Shown: piece after piece, positions 60,863-64,000 of the stretch
Layout: each line of letters begins with the position of its first letter
Position numbering within the stretch: the first letter of the stretch is position 1
NCBI GenBank assembly: GCA_023394965.1
Contig: JAEWZX010000001.1
Location: forward strand, 6,975 to 70,974
Reading direction: 5' to 3'
Origin: Pseudomonadota bacterium
GTDB taxonomy: Bacteria; Pseudomonadota; Alphaproteobacteria; Sphingomonadales; Sphingomonadaceae
DNA: 64,000 bases
Position numbers and translations under genes: made by a program
The notes under the pieces: generated by a model
Told to the model about the DNA's origin: nothing
What the model saw: the letters and a program-made list of their open reading frames with translations, nothing else
Database searches by the model: none

Positions 60863-62338
60863 TTACCTTGCTGGGGAGCCGAACGCGCCATCGCGGATGG
60901 CCTGTTCTTTCGCCTGCGCTTCGCGCGACTTCAGGCGGTCGACATTGTCGCGGTGGCTGGCTTCGGTGATGGGATACAGCAGCAGGAACAGCGCCCCGAC
61001 GATCCACAGGCCGCCCGATGCGGGGATGTAATGGATCAGCAGGCTCTTCTCCATCGCCACCGTGACCTGATCGACGCCGACCCCGGTGGGGAAATTCGAC
61101 AGTTCCAGTACGATGCCCGCCATCATGATGCCGAACCCGGCGGAACATTGCTGCATGAAACTGGACGCGGCGAAAAACACCCCGGCGGTGTGCTGGCCGG
61201 TGCGCACGGCATGGTCTTCCACCACATCGGCCAGCATGGACGATGTGTTGATCAGCGACGTCGCGATCATCGCCCCATAAACCGCGCCGATGATGAACAG
61301 TGTGGGCAGCAGCAACGGGTCGCCCGGGCGGAAGAACAGGTCGAAATAGGTCAGGGTCAGCGGCGACAGGCCGAGTATGATGCCCCCGATCGCCATCATC
61401 ATGGATGTATTGCGCTTGCCCAGCCAGCGCGAAAATTTGGGGGCCAGCGGGGCGGCAATGGTCGCCGCCACCAGGCTGTCGAATGTCAGCAGGGCCAGCT
61501 GATCCGCGCTCAGCTTGAAGACATAGGTGCCGAAATACAGCGTCGTTGCGGCATACAGGCCGATGGCCGTATATTTGCAGATGCCGAAGGCGAAGATCGC
61601 CAGAAAGCCGCGATTGCGGAACGCGCCGAACATTTCCTTGAAATGCGATGCCGGGACCGCGCCTTCGCCCGGTTCGTCCCGCTGGCGCAGGTGGGGCACC
61701 CGGCCAAGCGTGCCGAACCCGCAGACCAGGATTGCCACCAATATCAATGCGCCGCCAAGCCAGGCGAATTTGACATAACCTTCGGGGTTCAGCTGGCCGC
61801 GGGCATATTCCGGCGTGGCGACGAAAAACACTGCAAGCGAAAAGGCGGTGAAGCCGAATGTGCCGACATAGCCGAACCAGTATCGCAGCCCGAACAGCTT
61901 GGTGCGTTCGGCGTAGTCACCCGTCAGTTCGGGGGTCATCGCGCTGGACGGAATTTCGAAGGCGCTGATCGATGTCCGGGTCAGTGCGGCGATTGCGAAG
62001 ATCCAGATGCCCATCTGCACATCGGTCAGCCCGGCCGGGGGAAACCATGCCAGCACGAAGAATGCGGCGGTCGGCAGGGCCGACCCGAAAATGAATGGAT
62101 GGCGGCGACCGATCCGCGATCGCGTCAGGTCCGACCAGCGGCCGATAAACGGATCGGCAACCGCATCGACCAGCAGGGTCAGCGCAATCGCCGTGGAAAC
62201 GATCGATGCGGGCACGCCCAGCACCTGATTGTAGAACAGCAGCAGATAGGTGGAAAAGGCGGCGTTCTTGACGCCATTCGCCACCGCTCCGAAACCATAG
62301 CTCAGGCGCTGGCCGCGCGTCATGGGGGGCACGGACAC
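60863..62338 (-). CDS. GPH-type cation:sugar symporter (MFS), tandem paralogue
   Basis: 491 residues from a GTG at 62338, five bases past the ACAD stop; ATGGAG lies eight bases upstream inside the ACAD end. Signatures: LLLFYNQVLGVPASIV, DAVADPFIGRWSDLTRSRIGRRHPFIFG. Clearly a paralogue of the symporter after it. The pair could be a heteromeric carrier or cover two substrates. Confidence 0.88.
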   Translation of the reverse strand: MSVPPMTRGQRLSYGFGAVANGVKNAAFSTYLLLFYNQVLGVPASIVSTAIALTLLVDAVADPFIGRWSDLTRSRIGRRHPFIFGSALPTAAFFVLAWFPPAGLTDVQMGIWIFAIAALTRTSISAFEIPSSAMTPELTGDYAERTKLFGLRYWFGYVGTFGFTAFSLAVFFVATPEYARGQLNPEGYVKFAWLGGALILVAILVCGFGTLGRVPHLRQRDEPGEGAVPASHFKEMFGAFRNRGFLAIFAFGICKYTAIGLYAATTLYFGTYVFKLSADQLALLTFDSLVAATIAAPLAPKFSRWLGKRNTSMMMAIGGIILGLSPLTLTYFDLFFRPGDPLLLPTLFIIGAVYGAMIATSLINTSSMLADVVEDHAVRTGQHTAGVFFAASSFMQQCSAGFGIMMAGIVLELSNFPTGVGVDQVTVAMEKSLLIHYIPASGGLWIVGALFLLLYPITEASHRDNVDRLKSREAQAKEQAIRDGAFGSPAR

Positions 62339-62343
62339 CGCGC

Positions 62344-63639
62344 TTACTCCATCGCCCCCACCAGTTCTTCGACGGGATCGTACATTTCGCGTGCCCTGGC
62401 GCGGCGCTGGATCAGCGAATACTCGGGGAATATCGGATCGGCGACGTCGCGGTACTGGCGCAGGTGCTGCTTGGCCACGGTAACTTTGTGCACTTCGGTC
62501 GGCCCATCGGCGATGCCCATGACCAGCGAACCGATCAGATTGCCCACGAACGGCATTTCGTTCGACACGCCAAGCGATCCGTGAATGTGAACGCACCGCT
62601 GCGCGATGTCGTGATACACCTTGGGCATCAGGGCCTTGATCGCGGCGATGTCTTTGCGGACCTTGCGATAATCCTGATATTTATCGATCATCCACGCGGT
62701 TTTCAGCACGAGCAGCTTGAACTGTTCCAGTTCGATGTAACTGTCCGCGATCTGCATCTGGACCGCCTGATAATCCGCGATCGTGCCGGTCCGCGTCTTG
62801 CGGCTGACGGCGCGCCGGCTCATCGCGTCCAGCAGGCGGCGGCAATTGCCGACGGTGCGCATGGCATGATGCACCCGACCACCGCCCAGCCGCGTCTGCG
62901 AAATGGCGAAGGCTCCGCCCTGTTCGCCCAGAAGATGATCTGCCGGAACGCGCACATCGGTATAGCGCACGTAACTTTCGGACCCGTTTTCCTGTCCATA
63001 CACGCCGACATTGCGCAGGATTTCGACGCCCGGCGTGTCGACCGGTACGATGAACATGCTCATCCGTTCGTGGCGCGGGGCATCGGGATCGGTCACGGCC
63101 ATGACGATCAGGAAATCCGCCCAGCGTCCATTGGTCGAAAACCATTTCTCGCCGTTGATTTTCCAGTGATTGCCATCGAGTTCGGCTTTGGTGACAAAGC
63201 TGGTCGGATCGGAACCACCCTGCGGTTCGGTCATGGAAAACGCCGATACGATCTCGTTCTCCAGCAGGGGTTTCAGATACCGCGTTTTCTGTTCAGGCGT
63301 TCCATAGTGGGCTATGATCTCGGCATTGCCGGTGTCGGGCGCCTGGCAGCCGAACACGATCGGGGCAAAGCTGGCGCCACCCAGAATTTCGTTCATCAGG
63401 CCAAGCTTGACCTGCCCGTAACCCTGACCGCCCAGTTCCGGCCCCAGGTGGCAGGCCCACAGGCCCTGCGCCTTCACTTCCGCCTGAAGCGGGCGGACAA
63501 GCGCATTTCTCCGTGGATTTTTCACGTCATAGGGATGGATGTCCAGCAAACCGAGCGGTTCGACCTTTTCGCGGACAAAACCCTCCATCCAGTCGAGCTT
63601 ATCTTGGAATTCTGGTTCCGTCGCGAAATCCCACGCCAT
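62344..63639 (-). CDS. Acyl-CoA dehydrogenase, ACAD11-like
   Basis: 431 residues from the ATG at 63639 (GGGAG eight bases upstream). VSAFSMTEPQGGSDPT, INGEKWFSTNGRWADFLIVM, LGGGRVHHAMRTVG and HGSLGVSNEMPF, then MGIADGPTEVHKV in place of the YEGT-type end. This fits the ACAD10/11 branch, which in 4-hydroxyacid catabolism acts after kinase phosphorylation. The kinase is at 41034. First gene of the transporter operon. Confidence 0.9.
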   Translation of the reverse strand: MAWDFATEPEFQDKLDWMEGFVREKVEPLGLLDIHPYDVKNPRRNALVRPLQAEVKAQGLWACHLGPELGGQGYGQVKLGLMNEILGGASFAPIVFGCQAPDTGNAEIIAHYGTPEQKTRYLKPLLENEIVSAFSMTEPQGGSDPTSFVTKAELDGNHWKINGEKWFSTNGRWADFLIVMAVTDPDAPRHERMSMFIVPVDTPGVEILRNVGVYGQENGSESYVRYTDVRVPADHLLGEQGGAFAISQTRLGGGRVHHAMRTVGNCRRLLDAMSRRAVSRKTRTGTIADYQAVQMQIADSYIELEQFKLLVLKTAWMIDKYQDYRKVRKDIAAIKALMPKVYHDIAQRCVHIHGSLGVSNEMPFVGNLIGSLVMGIADGPTEVHKVTVAKQHLRQYRDVADPIFPEYSLIQRRARAREMYDPVEELVGAME

Positions 63640-63808
63640 ACAAACATGCTCCCAATCGACGCGCTTTTGCACGTTCTGGCGCAAGCATACCTAATTTTCA
63701 GATCGGGGCAAGGTAATGATCTGAATCAAGTGCGCGGGGCGGTGGTGCAGGGCGGTGAGGCGCCGGATTGGGGCAGATGGAAGGGCATTTCGGTGGCGCA
63801 TAAGAGAA

Positions 63809-63838
63809 CACCCGGTTTTCCGGATGGAAAACCGGGTG
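63809..63838 (-). terminator. Intrinsic hairpin terminator
   Basis: CACCCGGTTTTCC (63809-63821) and GGAAAACCGGGTG (63826-63838) pair perfectly (13 bp) around GGAT. On the minus strand it is followed by TTCTCTTA, a weak U-tract. It ends the permease gene running in from the right. Confidence 0.8.
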
Positions 63839-63871
63839 CTGCTGCCCCTCGTCTGAAGCGTCCCTGCCGGG

Positions 63872-64000
63872 TCAGGCAGGTTTTCGTGCGAAGATGCCGA
63901 AGCTTGCGATGATGGCGTAGCAGATGGCGGGGAGTGTGAGAGCGAGTGGGAGGCTGCCTGTGGTATCGGCGAGGACGCCGAACAGCAGCGGGACGACGGC
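63872..64000 (-). CDS. FucP-like sugar MFS transporter (C-terminal 42 residues)
   Basis: The frame enters from the right edge in phase and ends at a TGA. It reads AVVPLLFGVLADTTGSLPLA followed by LTLPAICYAIIASFGIFARKPA. The P-L-x-x-G-x-L-A-D-x-T-G then P-A-x-C-Y pattern is the last two helices of FucP/GluP-type sugar permeases. Only the end is visible, so substrate and start are unknown. Confidence 0.7.
   Translation of the reverse strand, partial: AVVPLLFGVLADTTGSLPLALTLPAICYAIIASFGIFARKPA

Noticed and set aside
60812..62584. 590-codon plus-strand frame
   Set aside because: Opposite the two GPH symporter genes, and lacks a plausible protein composition.
1..64000. CRISPR array, IS element or integrase
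   Set aside because: No regularly spaced repeats, transposase or recombinase frame was recognised on either strand.

Overview
The window looks like a chromosomal segment of a sphingomonad-type alphaproteobacterium (Sphingomonadales, Erythrobacteraceae/Novosphingobium-like). The reasons are the high GC, four large TonB-dependent receptors (TBDRs), the TBDR/tryptophan-halogenase/SapC/cupin gene set, a compact chromosomal VirB cluster, many acyl-CoA and SDR enzymes, and Tat-exported or lipoprotein type B carboxylesterases. The assignment rests on gene content only.

Layout. (1) 1-6.05 kb, minus strand: a TBDR, a perfect 15-bp terminator hairpin, then flavin-dependent halogenase, SapC-family protein and a cupin/JmjC-like protein cut by the left edge. 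A palindromic operator region separates this from a plus-strand set at 6.27-9.05 kb (flavin reductase, nitronate monooxygenase, LCAD-type acyl-CoA dehydrogenase). (2) 9.2-11.1 kb: aldo/keto reductase and an OmpR-type regulator with a degenerate receiver. (3) 11.1-17.1 kb: a gene-poor stretch with decayed-looking repeats, a small lipoprotein, an exported alpha/beta hydrolase, two exported TraB/EreA-like (DUF5694-like) proteins and a DMT transporter. (4) 17.1-22.3 kb: a TBDR paired with a beta-helix-like lipoprotein, plus a small exported protein, around Pho-box-like repeats. (5) 22.4-30.2 kb: a tightly coupled eight-gene VirB operon (B1, B2, B3, B4, B6, B9, B10, B11) with no VirB5, B7, B8 or D4. 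(6) 30.4-34.2 kb: a third TBDR, a queuosine-precursor transporter and tRNA-Arg(TCT). (7) 34.4-64 kb: a large catabolic region. It holds three type B carboxylesterases, a Tat-exported DHDPS-like lyase, a VOC protein, two SDRs, an APH-type kinase of the ACAD10/11-associated class, TesB thioesterase, amidohydrolase, a Tat-exported MmgE/PrpD protein, three TetR-class regulators (two of unusual architecture), a fourth TBDR, thiolase, acyl-CoA synthetase, a ClbS/DfsB-like protein, three MFS carriers (two tandem GPH symporters), an ACAD11-like acyl-CoA dehydrogenase and the end of a FucP-like sugar permease.

Working model (inference). Region 7 reads as an uptake-and-breakdown unit for an esterified or lactone substrate. 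A TBDR brings it into the periplasm, Tat- and Sec-exported esterases and lyase-like proteins act there, MFS carriers import the products, and CoA ligation, hydroxyacyl-CoA kinase/ACAD chemistry, SDR oxidation and thiolysis finish the route. The halogenase region may be a second, carbohydrate-linked TBDR locus in which the divergent flavin reductase could supply reduced flavin to the halogenase.

Limits. No database search was possible; family names come from motifs read by eye. Promoter and operator calls are weak unless stated. No CRISPR array, insertion sequence, rRNA or replication origin was seen.
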